64,000 bases of DNA from positions 254 through 64,253 of the forward strand of contig NZ_QTWS01000004.1 in NCBI RefSeq assembly GCF_003461245.1, read 5' to 3'. The notes under the pieces are model-generated. The model did not search any database. It was not told where the DNA came from and saw only the letters and a list, made by a program, of their open reading frames with translations. Made by a program: the position numbers and the translations under genes. Shown piece by piece: positions 53,279 to 62,086 of the stretch (the first letter of the stretch is position 1; each line of letters starts with the position of its first letter). The stretch is from Blautia sp. AF19-10LB. Lineage in GTDB: Bacteria; Bacillota; Clostridia; Lachnospirales; Lachnospiraceae.

Positions 53279-54028
53279 TTATTTGTAGCAAACGATCTTT
53301 CCGAAGTCTGGTTTGAGGGATGCTCCACCAACAAGACCTCCGTCGATGTCAGCCATAGCAAACAGTTCTGCTGCATTTCCTGCATTTACAGATCCGCCGT
53401 ACTGGATACGGATAGCTTCTGCTGTATCTGTATCGTAGATCTCAGCTACGCACTCACGGATACCTTTGCAGATTTCCTGAGCCTGCTCGCTTGTAGCAGT
53501 TTTGCCTGTTCCGATAGCCCAGATTGGCTCGTAAGCGATAACCATAGTTTTAGCCTGCTCTGCTGTTACGTTCTGAAGGCCAACTTTAACCTGCTGACGG
53601 ATCCAGTCCATAGTGATTCCCTGCTCTCTCTGCTCAAGGGATTCTCCACAGCACATGATCGGTGTGATGCCGTGCTCAAATGCTTTGAGGACTTTCTTGT
53701 TAACGTCTTCGCTTGTTTCTCCGAAGTAGTCTCTTCTCTCGGAATGTCCAAGGATAACATATTTAACACCAGCGTCTACCAGCATAGCCGGAGCGATCTC
53801 GCCTGTGTATGCACCTTTTTCTTCGAAGTACATGTTCTCTGCTGCTACAGCAATGTTTGTTCCTTTGCAAGCTTCTACAACAGGAACGATGTCGATAGCC
53901 GGAACACCGAATACTACGTCAACTTCGTCGTTCTGTACGAGTGGTTTCAGAGTTTCTACTAATTTAACTGCTTCACTTGGAGTCATGTTCATTTTCCAGT
54001 TTCCAGCGATGATTTTCTTTCTTGCCAT
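53279..54028 (-). CDS. tpiA: Triosephosphate isomerase
   Basis: A 249-residue glycolytic TIM barrel. Motifs: [15 protein letters not shown] (catalytic Lys), [14 protein letters not shown] (catalytic His), [13 protein letters not shown] (catalytic Glu), and [16 protein letters not shown] plus [14 protein letters not shown] for the phosphate loops. It ends the gap-pgk-tpiA cluster and has a terminator just downstream. Confidence 0.97.
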   Translation of the reverse strand: MARKKIIAGNWKMNMTPSEAVKLVETLKPLVQNDEVDVVFGVPAIDIVPVVEACKGTNIAVAAENMYFEEKGAYTGEIAPAMLVDAGVKYVILGHSERRDYFGETSEDVNKKVLKAFEHGITPIMCCGESLEQREQGITMDWIRQQVKVGLQNVTAEQAKTMVIAYEPIWAIGTGKTATSEQAQEICKGIRECVAEIYDTDTAEAIRIQYGGSVNAGNAAELFAMADIDGGLVGGASLKPDFGKIVCYK

Positions 54029-54092
54029 TTTTATTATCTCCCTTTATATTGTAATTTGACCAGCCATTGTTCGCCTGGCTCTAAATTCACAC

Positions 54093-54177
54093 TGCGTCTG
54101 CGACTTGCGTTCATTAAGAGCGGCGAACCAAGTAAACGCTAAGTTCTGCCTGCGCCTACGGCTTGTCAATCACTAAG
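54093..54177. repeat. Imperfect 26-bp direct repeat in the pgk-tpiA spacer
   Basis: TGCGTCTGCGACTTGCG at 54093 and TGCGCCTACGGCTTGTC at 54151 begin two similar copies, both ending in a CA(T/C)TAAG block. The 153-bp spacer has no gene. It may be a small dispersed repeat. Confidence 0.35.
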
Positions 54178-54181
54178 CTTT

Positions 54182-55378
54182 TTACTTGTCGTTTGCTGCT
54201 GCTACACCTGGCAGTTCCTTTCCTTCGAGGAATTCCAGGGATGCTCCACCACCTGTAGAGATGTGGGTCATCTTGTCGCCATAACCAAGGATGTTAACTG
54301 CTGCTGCAGAGTCTCCACCACCGATGATAGTTGTAGCTTCAGTGTCAGCAAGTGCTTTGGCAACTGCTTCTGTACCATGAGCAAAGTTCGGCATTTCGAA
54401 GCAGCCCATCGGTCCGTTCCAAACAACAGTCTTGGCATCCTTAACAGCGTCGCAGAAAAGCTGCTCTGTCTTCGGTCCGATGTCCATTCCTTCCCAGCCA
54501 TCCGGGATGCATCCACGGTCTACAACCTGAATGTTGCAATCGTTGGAGAAATCATCTCCGATTCTGTTGTCAACTGGAAGAAGAAGTTTAACACCTTTTT
54601 CTTCTGCTTTCTTGAGCATGTCTAATGCATACTGAAGGTAATCATCCTCGCAAAGGGAATTACCAATGTGTCCGCCAAGTGCTTTGGAGAATGTGTAAGA
54701 CATACCGCCACCGATGATCAGAGTATCAACTTTGTCAAGAAGGTTGTTGATAACAGAGATCTTGCTGGAAACTTTAGCTCCACCAAGGATAGCTACGAAT
54801 GGTCTCTCCGGATTTTCAACAGCATTTCCGAGGAATGCAATTTCTTTCTCCATCAGATATCCAACTACTGCTGTATCCACATATTTGGTAACACCAACGT
54901 TGGAGCAGTGTGCTCTGTGGGCTGTACCAAATGCGTCGTTTACGAATACATCGCAAAGAGAAGCCAGATCTTTGCTGAACTCATCACCGTTTTTGGTTTC
55001 TTCTGCACGATAACGTGTGTTTTCAAGAAGGATAACTTCTCCGTCTTTCATTGCATCTACAGCTGCTCTGACAGTATCATCAACAACAACCGGGCTCGGA
55101 ACGAATTTAACTTCCTGTCCGAGAAGCTCTGTAAGACGTTTTGCAACAGGTGCAAGAGATAATTCCGGTTTCGGCTCTCCCTTCGGTTTGCCAAGGTGTG
55201 AACAAAGAATGATCTTTCCGCCATCTGCGATCAGCTTCTTGATTGTAGGAAGAGCTGCTACAAGACGATTCTCATCTGTAATTTTGCCGTCCTGCAGAGG
55301 TACGTTAAAGTCACATCTTACCAGAACTTTCTGGCCTTTTACATTGATATCATCAACGGATTTCTTGTTTAATCCCAT
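54182..55378 (-). CDS. pgk: Phosphoglycerate kinase
   Basis: A 398-residue two-domain kinase making ATP and 3-phosphoglycerate from 1,3-bisphosphoglycerate. Motifs: [68 protein letters not shown] and the C-terminal [12 protein letters not shown]. Codon bias is strong. It lies between gap and tpiA; a stable hairpin separates it from gap. Confidence 0.97.
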   Translation of the reverse strand: MGLNKKSVDDINVKGQKVLVRCDFNVPLQDGKITDENRLVAALPTIKKLIADGGKIILCSHLGKPKGEPKPELSLAPVAKRLTELLGQEVKFVPSPVVVDDTVRAAVDAMKDGEVILLENTRYRAEETKNGDEFSKDLASLCDVFVNDAFGTAHRAHCSNVGVTKYVDTAVVGYLMEKEIAFLGNAVENPERPFVAILGGAKVSSKISVINNLLDKVDTLIIGGGMSYTFSKALGGHIGNSLCEDDYLQYALDMLKKAEEKGVKLLLPVDNRIGDDFSNDCNIQVVDRGCIPDGWEGMDIGPKTEQLFCDAVKDAKTVVWNGPMGCFEMPNFAHGTEAVAKALADTEATTIIGGGDSAAAVNILGYGDKMTHISTGGGASLEFLEGKELPGVAAANDK

Positions 55379-55407
55379 GCTAATATTCCTCCAAATTCAT
55401 AAAAAAT

Positions 55408-55434
55408 GGGTCCGGTCCAAATCAGACCGGACCC
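55408..55434 (-). terminator. Strong hairpin between gap and pgk
   Basis: GGGTCCGGTC (55408-55417) and GACCGGACCC (55425-55434) pair perfectly; on the minus strand ATTTTTTATG follows. It should stop much of the transcription from gap or protect its mRNA end, so gap can exceed pgk. Confidence 0.8.
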
Positions 55435-55501
55435 TGACTGAGTCTATTTGTGCTATTGCTCAATGCAATAACCTGCTCCACACTCTAACTTATGGACTTG
55501 A

Positions 55502-56521
55502 TTAAGCGTTCAGAAGTTTGCCGAAGTGTTTGATTGTACGAACCATCTGGCTTGTGTAGGAGTTTTCGTTGTCATACCATGAAACAACCTGTACTTCTGT
55601 TGTGCCGTTCTCAAGTGGCAGAACCATTGTCTGAGTAGCATCGAACAGAGAACCAAATCTCATACCAACGATATCGCTGGATACGATCTCATCTTCGTTG
55701 TATCCGAAGGATTCATTAGAAGCTGCTTTCATAGCTGCGTTGATCTGCTCTTTTGTTACGTTTCCTTCAACTACTGCTGTAAGGATTGTTGTAGAACCTG
55801 TTGGGGTTGGTACACGCTGAGCGGATCCGATCAGTTTGCCGTTCAGTTCTGGGATAACCAGACCGATTGCTTTAGCAGCACCTGTGCTGTTCGGAACGAT
55901 GTTAACTGCAGCTGCACGGGATCTTCTCAGATCGCCTTTTCTCTGCGGTCCATCAAGTGTCATCTGATCGCCTGTGTAAGCGTGGATTGTGCACATGATA
56001 CCAGATTTGATCGGTGCAAGATCGTTAAGAGCCTTAGCCATTGGTGCAAGGCAGTTTGTTGTACAGGATGCTGCGGAGATGATCTTATCTTCGTTTGTAA
56101 GACCTTCGTGGTTTACATTGTAAACGATTGTCTTAAGGTCGTTTCCAGCCGGAGCGGAAATAACAACGTGTTTAGCACCTGCATCGATATGAGCCTGAGC
56201 TTTGTCTTTGGAGGTATAGAAACCTGTGCACTCGAGAACTACGTCTACACCGATTTCTCCCCACGGAAGTTCTGCAGCGTTAGCTTTTGCATAGATTTTG
56301 ATTTCTTTTCCGTCAACTGTGATGGAATCTTCTCCTGCTTCTACTTTGTCAGCCAGAGCGTATCTTCCCTGTGTTGAGTCATATTTTAATAAGTGAGCCA
56401 GCATTTTCGGGGATGTAAGGTCGTTGATAGCAACGATTTCAAATCCTTCTGCTCCAAACATCTGACGGAAAGCCAGACGACCGATACGGCCAAATCCATT
56501 AATTGCAACTTTTACTGCCAT
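55502..56521 (-). CDS. gap: Glyceraldehyde-3-phosphate dehydrogenase
   Basis: A 339-residue NAD-dependent glycolytic enzyme. The Rossmann start is [18 protein letters not shown]; the active-site Cys is in [13 protein letters not shown], the catalytic His in [10 protein letters not shown], and phosphate contacts in [17 protein letters not shown]. The Asp in VAINDLTSP indicates NAD rather than NADP. First gene of gap-pgk-tpiA, with a strong promoter. Confidence 0.97.
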   Translation of the reverse strand: MAVKVAINGFGRIGRLAFRQMFGAEGFEIVAINDLTSPKMLAHLLKYDSTQGRYALADKVEAGEDSITVDGKEIKIYAKANAAELPWGEIGVDVVLECTGFYTSKDKAQAHIDAGAKHVVISAPAGNDLKTIVYNVNHEGLTNEDKIISAASCTTNCLAPMAKALNDLAPIKSGIMCTIHAYTGDQMTLDGPQRKGDLRRSRAAAVNIVPNSTGAAKAIGLVIPELNGKLIGSAQRVPTPTGSTTILTAVVEGNVTKEQINAAMKAASNESFGYNEDEIVSSDIVGMRFGSLFDATQTMVLPLENGTTEVQVVSWYDNENSYTSQMVRTIKHFGKLLNA

Positions 56522-56589
56522 GATAAATTCCTCCTATGAATTAAATGGTTGATTATGGCGTTTGTTAAAGAAACGTCAACCTATTGCAT

Positions 56590-56618
56590 ATTGTATCGAA
56601 TCTCGTACAAAAATTCAA
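56590..56618 (-). promoter_or_regulatory. Promoter of gap
   Basis: TTGAAT (56613-56618) and TACAAT (56590-56595) on the minus strand are 17 bp apart, about 70 bp before the gap start. A cre-like TGAAAGCGTAGCA lies upstream at about 56663. Confidence 0.7.
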
Positions 56619-56693
56619 GTGCATTTTAAAAAAAACATGATAAAAAATGTGTAAAATAGAAATGAAAGCGTAGCACGAAGCATTTTCTCATGC

Positions 56694-56699
56694 TATAAT
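56694..56699 (+). promoter_or_regulatory. -10 element of the PHP phosphatase gene
   Basis: A consensus TATAAT precedes the PHP gene by about 30 bp; the -35 is weak (TAGCAC region). AAAGGAGG is the ribosome site. Confidence 0.5.
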
Positions 56700-56730
56700 A
56701 GGTGCAGTTCATGTAAAGGAGGACAGAAAA

Positions 56731-57549
56731 ATGTCAAATCAAATCTTATGGGACTGTCATATGCACTCTTCTTTTTCTGCAGATTCTGACACTCCTATGG
56801 AAGATATGATCCAGGACGCGATCCGACGGGGACTTCATGGTGTATGCTTTACCGAGCATCTTGACCCGGATTACCCGCCGACTCCGGATAATGAAACTTT
56901 TGAACTGGATCTGTCTGCCTATCAGGAAAACCTTTTCATGCTTCGGGACAAGTATCAGTCGAAACTGGATGTCCGTTTCGGGATCGAGCTTGGGCTTCAG
57001 CCGCATCTGGAACATTCTTTTAAGGAACTTCTGGAATCGGTTCCTTTTGATTTCGTGATCGGCTCTTCTCATGTCGTCCATGGTCAGGATCCTTATTACA
57101 GGGAATTCTTCAAGGGGCGTAAGGAATCGGAATGTTATATGGAATATTTTGAGTCCATTCTTGAGAATCTGGCTGTATTTTCGGAAATGGATGTTTACGG
57201 GCATATCGACTATGTGGTACGATATGGTCCCAACCAGAACCGCGAATACTCTTACGGACGCTATCAGGACATTCTTGATGAGATCCTGCGGACGATCATT
57301 TCCAAGGGCTGCGGAATCGAGCTGAACACCGGAGGGTTCCATTACGGGCTTGGCGAGCCGAACCCCTGCCGTGCAGTCATCCGACGCTACCGACAGCTTG
57401 GTGGGGAGATCATCACGATCGGTGCCGATGCACATGGTCCGGACAAGATCGCCTATGCATTTGATAAAGCGGCAGATATTCTTGCCGACTGCGGTTTTAC
57501 ATATTATACTGTCTTTAAAGACCGTAAGCCGGAATTTATAAAACTGTGA
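56731..57549 (+). CDS. PHP-family histidinol phosphatase
   Basis: A 272-residue enzyme with polymerase-and-histidinol-phosphatase metal motifs: DCHMHSSFSADSD, CFTEHLDPDYPP, FGIELGLQPH, VIGSSHVVHG, YGHIDYVVRYG and TIGADAHGPDKIA. HisK-type members dephosphorylate histidinol phosphate; no other his genes are near, so another sugar or amino-alcohol phosphate is possible. It ends about 55 bp before the GH13_4 gene on the same strand, so the two may be co-transcribed. Confidence 0.85.
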   Translation: MSNQILWDCHMHSSFSADSDTPMEDMIQDAIRRGLHGVCFTEHLDPDYPPTPDNETFELDLSAYQENLFMLRDKYQSKLDVRFGIELGLQPHLEHSFKELLESVPFDFVIGSSHVVHGQDPYYREFFKGRKESECYMEYFESILENLAVFSEMDVYGHIDYVVRYGPNQNREYSYGRYQDILDEILRTIISKGCGIELNTGGFHYGLGEPNPCRAVIRRYRQLGGEIITIGADAHGPDKIAYAFDKAADILADCGFTYYTVFKDRKPEFIKL

Positions 57550-57604
57550 TTTTATGATTCGGGCTTTATAATATAAGAAAAAACAAACAGGGAGGAAATA
57601 AATC

Positions 57605-59902
57605 ATGGCAAAAAAACGCCTTCAGAAAAAACGTGAAGCAACCAAGACTGCTGCTTCCAAAAGTACAGCACCTGTGAAAGAAGCTGTAAAAGTAGAGGCT
57701 GAAACGGCGAAAGTGGAAACTAAGAAAGTGGAGCCGGTTAAGGTCGAAACCAAAAAAGTTGAACCAGCAAAAGTCGAGACTACTAAGACTGAGCCGGTTA
57801 AGGTCGAAACCAAAAAGGTTGAGGCCGTCAAAGTCGAAACTACCAAGACTGAGCCGGTTAAGGTCGAAACCAAGAAAGTTGAACCAGTCAAAGTTGAGAC
57901 CACCAAGACAGAACCTGTGAAAGTGGAAACTGCCAAAACAGAATCCGTCAAAATTGAGTCCCACAAAGAGGACACTGCTAAAGTAGAAACTTCCAAGACA
58001 GAAGCTCCTAAAGTTCCTGCCAAAGAAGCGGCTGCCAAGATTCCTGCAAGAGATGACGATGCGATCTACTGCGAGCGTCTTTCCAGACATCTTGACGAGC
58101 TGAAATGGCTCTACTGTGAACTGTATCAGGACAATCCGTATGTTACCATGCATCTCAATGACCTGCTTACTGTACTCAAGAAATTTTATGATATGAGAAG
58201 CAATGACCTCAAAGAATCCGATATCCGCCGTGCAAAGGACCCGAAATGGTACAAGCGCAATGATCTTACCGGAATGATGATGTATGTCAATGCTTTTGCA
58301 GGTACGCTCTCCAATCTGGAAAAGAAGCTGGATTATGTACAGGAATGCAATGTAAATTATCTCCATCTTATGCCTCTTCTTGAGTCCCCTAAAGGACGCA
58401 GCGATGGCGGATATGCAGTTGCTGACTTCCGTAAGGTACAGGAAGAGCTCGGAAACATGGATGATTTTGCACATCTGACTTCCGAATGCCACAAACGTGG
58501 AATCAGTGTCTGCCTGGACTTTGTTATGAACCACACTTCTGAGGATCATGAATGGGCAAAACGTGCACGCGCCGGTGAAAGAGAATATCAGGACCGCTAC
58601 TTCTTCTTTGACAGCTATGATATTCCGTCTCTGTACGAGCAGACCTGCCCACAGGTATTCCCGACTACTGCACCTGGAAACTTCACATGGCTGGATGATA
58701 TCCATAAACATGTCATGACCACTTTCTATCCATACCAGTGGGATCTGAACTACAGAAACCCGATCGTTCTCAATGAGATGATCTTTAACATGCTTTACCT
58801 TGCAAACCAGGGTGTTGATATCGTCCGTCTTGATGCTGTGCCGTACATCTGGAAACAGCTTGGAACCAACTGCCGTAACCTGCCACAAGTTCACACCATC
58901 GTTCGTATGATGCGTATGATCTGCGAGATTGTCTGCCCGGGCGTACTGCTCCTTGGGGAAGTTGTCATGGCTCCTGAAAAAGTCGTTCCATACTTCGGAA
59001 CTGTAGATAAACCGGAATGCCACCTGCTTTACAATGTAACTACTATGGCAAGCACCTGGCACACCGTTGCAACCAGAGATATTTCTCTGCTCCGCCGTCA
59101 GCTTGATATTGTTGCCGGACTTCCGAGAGATTATGTGTTCCAGAACTATCTCCGCTGCCACGATGATATCGGCTGGGGTCTGGATTATGATTACCTTGAG
59201 AACTTCGGAATCCAGGAAGTTCCTCACAAGAAATATCTGAACGATTTCCTTACAGGAAAATATCCGGATTCTTTTGCAAGAGGCGAGCTGTACAATGATG
59301 ACCCGCGTCTTGGTGATGCAAGACTCTGCGGTACTACTGCTTCTCTCTGCGGTATTGAACGTTTCGGATTTGAAGGAAATGAAGAAGGTGTTGACCGTGC
59401 GATCCGTTATGACATCACACTGCATGCATTCATGCTTTCACAGTCCGGTATTCCGGTCATCTACAGTGGTGATGAAATCGGACAGCTCAACGACTATTCC
59501 TACAAAGATGATCCTGACAAGGCAGCTGATTCCCGTTACCTCCACAGAGGAAACTTCCGATGGGATCTCGCCGAGAACCGTAATCGTCCGGAAACTGTTC
59601 AGGGCAAACTCTTCCCTGTACTTGACAAGCTGGAACATCTCCGTATGGAACACAGCGTATTCAACAGTGAGGTACCGATCCGCACTATTGATACCTGGGA
59701 TGATTCTATCCTTGCTCTCGTGCGTGAAAACGATGATGAGAAATTCATCGGTATCTATAACTTCAGTGAATTTGACAAGGTTGCATGGATCAACGAAGAC
59801 GACGGTATGTACACTGACCTGATCTCCGGCCGCGAACTCGAAGCCAAAGGAGTGCAGATTCCTGCATTCGGATGCTTCTGGCTGTGCAGACGGAAGAAAT
59901 AG
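57605..59902 (+). CDS. Amylosucrase-like GH13 subfamily 4 enzyme with repetitive N-terminal extension
   Basis: A 765-residue cytosolic protein, no signal peptide. Residues 35-134 are ten copies of a ten-residue unit of the VKVETKKVEP type. From about 150 the sequence follows amylosucrase: LHLMPLLESPKGRSDGGYAV, FVMNHTSEDHEWAKRA, YQWDLNYRNPIVLNEM, GVDIVRLDAVPYIWKQLGTN (nucleophile Asp), LLGEVVMAPEKV (acid/base Glu), RCHDDIGWG (third Asp) and GTTASLCG. Amylosucrases use sucrose to make alpha-1,4-glucan or hydrolyse it; activity of this branch is inferred. The Lys/Val/Glu-rich extension is not part of the family fold. The second GH13 gene at 30641 has a similar tail at its other end. Confidence 0.85.
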   Translation: MAKKRLQKKREATKTAASKSTAPVKEAVKVEAETAKVETKKVEPVKVETKKVEPAKVETTKTEPVKVETKKVEAVKVETTKTEPVKVETKKVEPVKVETTKTEPVKVETAKTESVKIESHKEDTAKVETSKTEAPKVPAKEAAAKIPARDDDAIYCERLSRHLDELKWLYCELYQDNPYVTMHLNDLLTVLKKFYDMRSNDLKESDIRRAKDPKWYKRNDLTGMMMYVNAFAGTLSNLEKKLDYVQECNVNYLHLMPLLESPKGRSDGGYAVADFRKVQEELGNMDDFAHLTSECHKRGISVCLDFVMNHTSEDHEWAKRARAGEREYQDRYFFFDSYDIPSLYEQTCPQVFPTTAPGNFTWLDDIHKHVMTTFYPYQWDLNYRNPIVLNEMIFNMLYLANQGVDIVRLDAVPYIWKQLGTNCRNLPQVHTIVRMMRMICEIVCPGVLLLGEVVMAPEKVVPYFGTVDKPECHLLYNVTTMASTWHTVATRDISLLRRQLDIVAGLPRDYVFQNYLRCHDDIGWGLDYDYLENFGIQEVPHKKYLNDFLTGKYPDSFARGELYNDDPRLGDARLCGTTASLCGIERFGFEGNEEGVDRAIRYDITLHAFMLSQSGIPVIYSGDEIGQLNDYSYKDDPDKAADSRYLHRGNFRWDLAENRNRPETVQGKLFPVLDKLEHLRMEHSVFNSEVPIRTIDTWDDSILALVRENDDEKFIGIYNFSEFDKVAWINEDDGMYTDLISGRELEAKGVQIPAFGCFWLCRRKK
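57707..58006 (+). repeat. Ten 30-bp tandem repeats
   Basis: Units of the form AAGGTCGAAACCAAGAAAGT plus ten bases encode (V/A)KVET(K/T)K(V/T)EP. Neighbouring units are closely alike (several differ by 2-5 bases), later ones diverge. The frame is preserved throughout. Confidence 0.9.
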
Positions 59903-59924
59903 ACTTTTTCTGTAAAATAAAAAT

Positions 59925-59968
59925 CAGCCCTGTGAATCATGAAAATTTTGATTCATGGGGCTGGTTTT
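59925..59968 (+). terminator. Terminator of the amylosucrase-like gene
   Basis: CAGCCCTGTGAATCA (59925-59939) and TGATTCATGGGGCTG (59949-59963) pair, then GTTTTTA. Confidence 0.85.
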
Positions 59969-60004
59969 TATTCCTGTATTTTCTATAGAGAATAAATCCA
60001 TTTC

Positions 60005-60016
60005 GTAAGCGCTTAC
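60005..60016. promoter_or_regulatory. CcpA (cre)-like palindrome
   Basis: GTAAGCGCTTAC is a perfect 12-bp palindrome matching the core of the Firmicute cre consensus (TGTAAGCGCTTACA). It lies between convergent genes, not beside a start, so its function is unclear. Confidence 0.4.
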
Positions 60017-60047
60017 TCCATTTCAGTTCATCCACTGCATTTTCGTA

Positions 60048-60473
60048 TTACCCATTTTCTTTCGAAAGCATTTTTAATGTCCGCCCATCTTTATGTCCAT
60101 TATAAAATTTTTCCAGTACTTTCTCAAAAACAGCATTTTCCGGGTCTGCACAGGCAAATAAGGTCATGGAAGATTTCAGTTTCATGTCATCCGGTCTTCC
60201 CATGATCTGAGTTGCATTGTCATTGTCCAGATTTAATAATGCTTCTGAAATTTTCTGTAAATGCTTTCCCAGATATGGATCCTGCAAAAATGCCTTTGCC
60301 TCATCCAAGTCCACTATGCCATAAAAATCTGAAGTATAGCTTCGTCCCAAACCTTTCAACTGCGGAAAAATATACCATATCCAATGACTTTCTTTCCTGC
60401 CGTTCTGGATTTCTCTGAGAGCCTGTGCATAATCCCGCTGCTGTGCCTCCGTAAATCTTTTTAAATTATTCAT
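60048..60473 (-). CDS. DUF1810-family protein
   Basis: A 141-residue soluble protein with the family pattern RFTEAQQRDYAQALREIQNG, ESHWIWYIFPQLKGLG, and PYLGKHLQKISEALL, ending FYNGHKDGRTLKML. The biochemical role is not known (older databases call it calpastatin without basis). The start at 60473 has CAGGAAG upstream. It follows the envelope operon on the same strand by about 60 bp and could be its last gene. Confidence 0.85.
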   Translation of the reverse strand: MNNLKRFTEAQQRDYAQALREIQNGRKESHWIWYIFPQLKGLGRSYTSDFYGIVDLDEAKAFLQDPYLGKHLQKISEALLNLDNDNATQIMGRPDDMKLKSSMTLFACADPENAVFEKVLEKFYNGHKDGRTLKMLSKENG

Positions 60474-60530
60474 ACTACTTCCTGCTCCTTTCCTCAAACC
60501 TCTGGCATAGGTTGCTATCTTTTGTCACAA

Positions 60531-61286
60531 TCACAAGCTTACTATTGATTCTCTGATCAGTTTCATTCCTACATCAAAGATAATTAACCAGATAATCAAT
60601 CCAAGTACAGAACCACCAATCATCCCTGGCATTCCCTTTAAAATGCCAATATACAAAGCCAGACTCATAGCATTGATTCCATAAGATTTTATCATACCGC
60701 CCACAAGCATTCCTGTCAGTCTCCACAAAAATGCTTTTAACATAGATACGCCAGATTTTATCAATGGAATAAGCGATACCGCAAACACCCCCACTACTGA
60801 AGCAACCGCAACGATTACAGAACTGATGTTGCCCAGATTATTTTTAACGTATTCTATAATCATCGTTGTAAGATACGCTGCCAACAACGCCAGTATCGGG
60901 GCTGAAATCACATTAACAGCCAGTTCTTTCATTTTGTAGACTGCGCCTTCCATGTATTCTTCCCGTTCTTTATAATTACTCGGTACTTTAAGAAAAAGAC
61001 CTGTCAGGGCAGTTCCGGCGAACGGCTGAAGAAATGCCATAATCGCCAGTTTCAATATATCTTCCAATATTGTTACATTTGAAAATACCGGAATATTATT
61101 CTGATACTTCAATATTTTACATACTATATCTGTAATCTGCTTCGCAAATGGCAATGTTCCCATAAGACCGCCAAATGCTGTATAAAACTCTTCATCCAAC
61201 ATCATTTTTCTAAAAGAGGATGCCAATAATACTATGACAATAACTGCAACAGTTTTACTGATTCCTTTGTTAATAATTTTAGACAC
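60531..61286 (-). CDS. Uncharacterised polytopic membrane protein
   Basis: A 251-residue protein, not recognised. Hydrophobic segments lie near residues 10-24, 70-90, 125-145, 155-180, 190-205 and 225-245. Glycines are frequent in the last segments (GMPGMIGGSVLGLIIWLII). The overall pattern recalls the SpoIIIAE type of spore membrane protein, but I see no diagnostic motif. Its start overlaps the end of the preceding gene by 8 bp, so the two are translationally coupled and may form a complex. Confidence 0.65.
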   Translation of the reverse strand: MSKIINKGISKTVAVIVIVLLASSFRKMMLDEEFYTAFGGLMGTLPFAKQITDIVCKILKYQNNIPVFSNVTILEDILKLAIMAFLQPFAGTALTGLFLKVPSNYKEREEYMEGAVYKMKELAVNVISAPILALLAAYLTTMIIEYVKNNLGNISSVIVAVASVVGVFAVSLIPLIKSGVSMLKAFLWRLTGMLVGGMIKSYGINAMSLALYIGILKGMPGMIGGSVLGLIIWLIIFDVGMKLIRESIVSL

Positions 61287-62058
61287 GTAAATCCAAGAAC
61301 CTTTCTATTATAGTTTTTACACTTTCGTCATCTGCTCCGTATTTTGAGATCATTTTTCTTTTTAAAGCTTCTCCCTCCTGTTTATACATCCTCCGTGCGT
61401 CTGTCGTTCTTGCTTCACAGAAATCCCAGTAAATTTTTTCAGCTGTATCCTTATATTCCCAATACTCATCGGATCCATTGATCAACCCATATCTTTTCTC
61501 TTCATTCACTGAATTTGAATAGTCAGAAGTACGTCTTACCTCTCTCCGGTTTACCTTTGGCTTTTTTTCGTAGTCGTCGTTATAATCATCCTCATAATCG
61601 TCTTCGTAATCATTTCCATATGAAGGAGACGACCAGTCTGAATTATACTTCTGTTTTGTTTTTTGAGTCTGCCGCTGGTATGTGGTAGTTTTCCTTGTTC
61701 CTCTTGTTTTCTGATCTGGAACTATAGCTCGATAAACAAGATATAGTGTCCCAACAGTAACCAATACCTCCATTATCGGCCAGGCCACTATAGAAATATC
61801 TCCTATACCAAATTTATAAACCCGGATTCCAAGCATCACTACTGTGCTTATCACACTTATTATAACTGGATGTGTCTTTTTTACAGCCAAAAAGACACAT
61901 ATAATCCAGAATATAAAACACAAAAATCCATTTACTTCTGCACCGCCTTCTGCCCTCGACACTGCCATAAATGATGCGATCATTGAAATCCATATAATAC
62001 AGAAAAACATAATAAATCCATTTTTAATTTTATTAAATGCATATTTTAACTTTTCCAC
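61279..62058 (-). CDS. Uncharacterised membrane protein with charged cytosolic tail
   Basis: A 259-residue protein with four membrane segments in the first 115 residues (FIMFFCIIWISMIASFMAV, GFLCFIFWIICVFLAV, PVIISVISTVVMLGI, WPIMEVLVTVGTLYLVY). The rest is hydrophilic: an Arg/Thr/Lys-rich stretch, an Asp/Tyr-rich repeat (DYEDDYEDDYNDDYE) and a helical end (YWDFCEARTTDARRMYKQEG). The start codon is GTG with TAGGAGTGAAAAGGT upstream. Middle gene of the envelope operon; function unknown. Confidence 0.65.
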   Translation of the reverse strand: MEKLKYAFNKIKNGFIMFFCIIWISMIASFMAVSRAEGGAEVNGFLCFIFWIICVFLAVKKTHPVIISVISTVVMLGIRVYKFGIGDISIVAWPIMEVLVTVGTLYLVYRAIVPDQKTRGTRKTTTYQRQTQKTKQKYNSDWSSPSYGNDYEDDYEDDYNDDYEKKPKVNRREVRRTSDYSNSVNEEKRYGLINGSDEYWEYKDTAEKIYWDFCEARTTDARRMYKQEGEALKRKMISKYGADDESVKTIIERFLDLRV

Positions 62059-62086
62059 ACCTTTTCACTCCTAACTGTCACCATTA

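Noticed and set aside
57566..59425. A 619-residue frame opposite the amylosucrase-like gene
   Set aside because: It is an antisense shadow produced by codon bias and the 30-bp repeats; no ribosome site and no domain.
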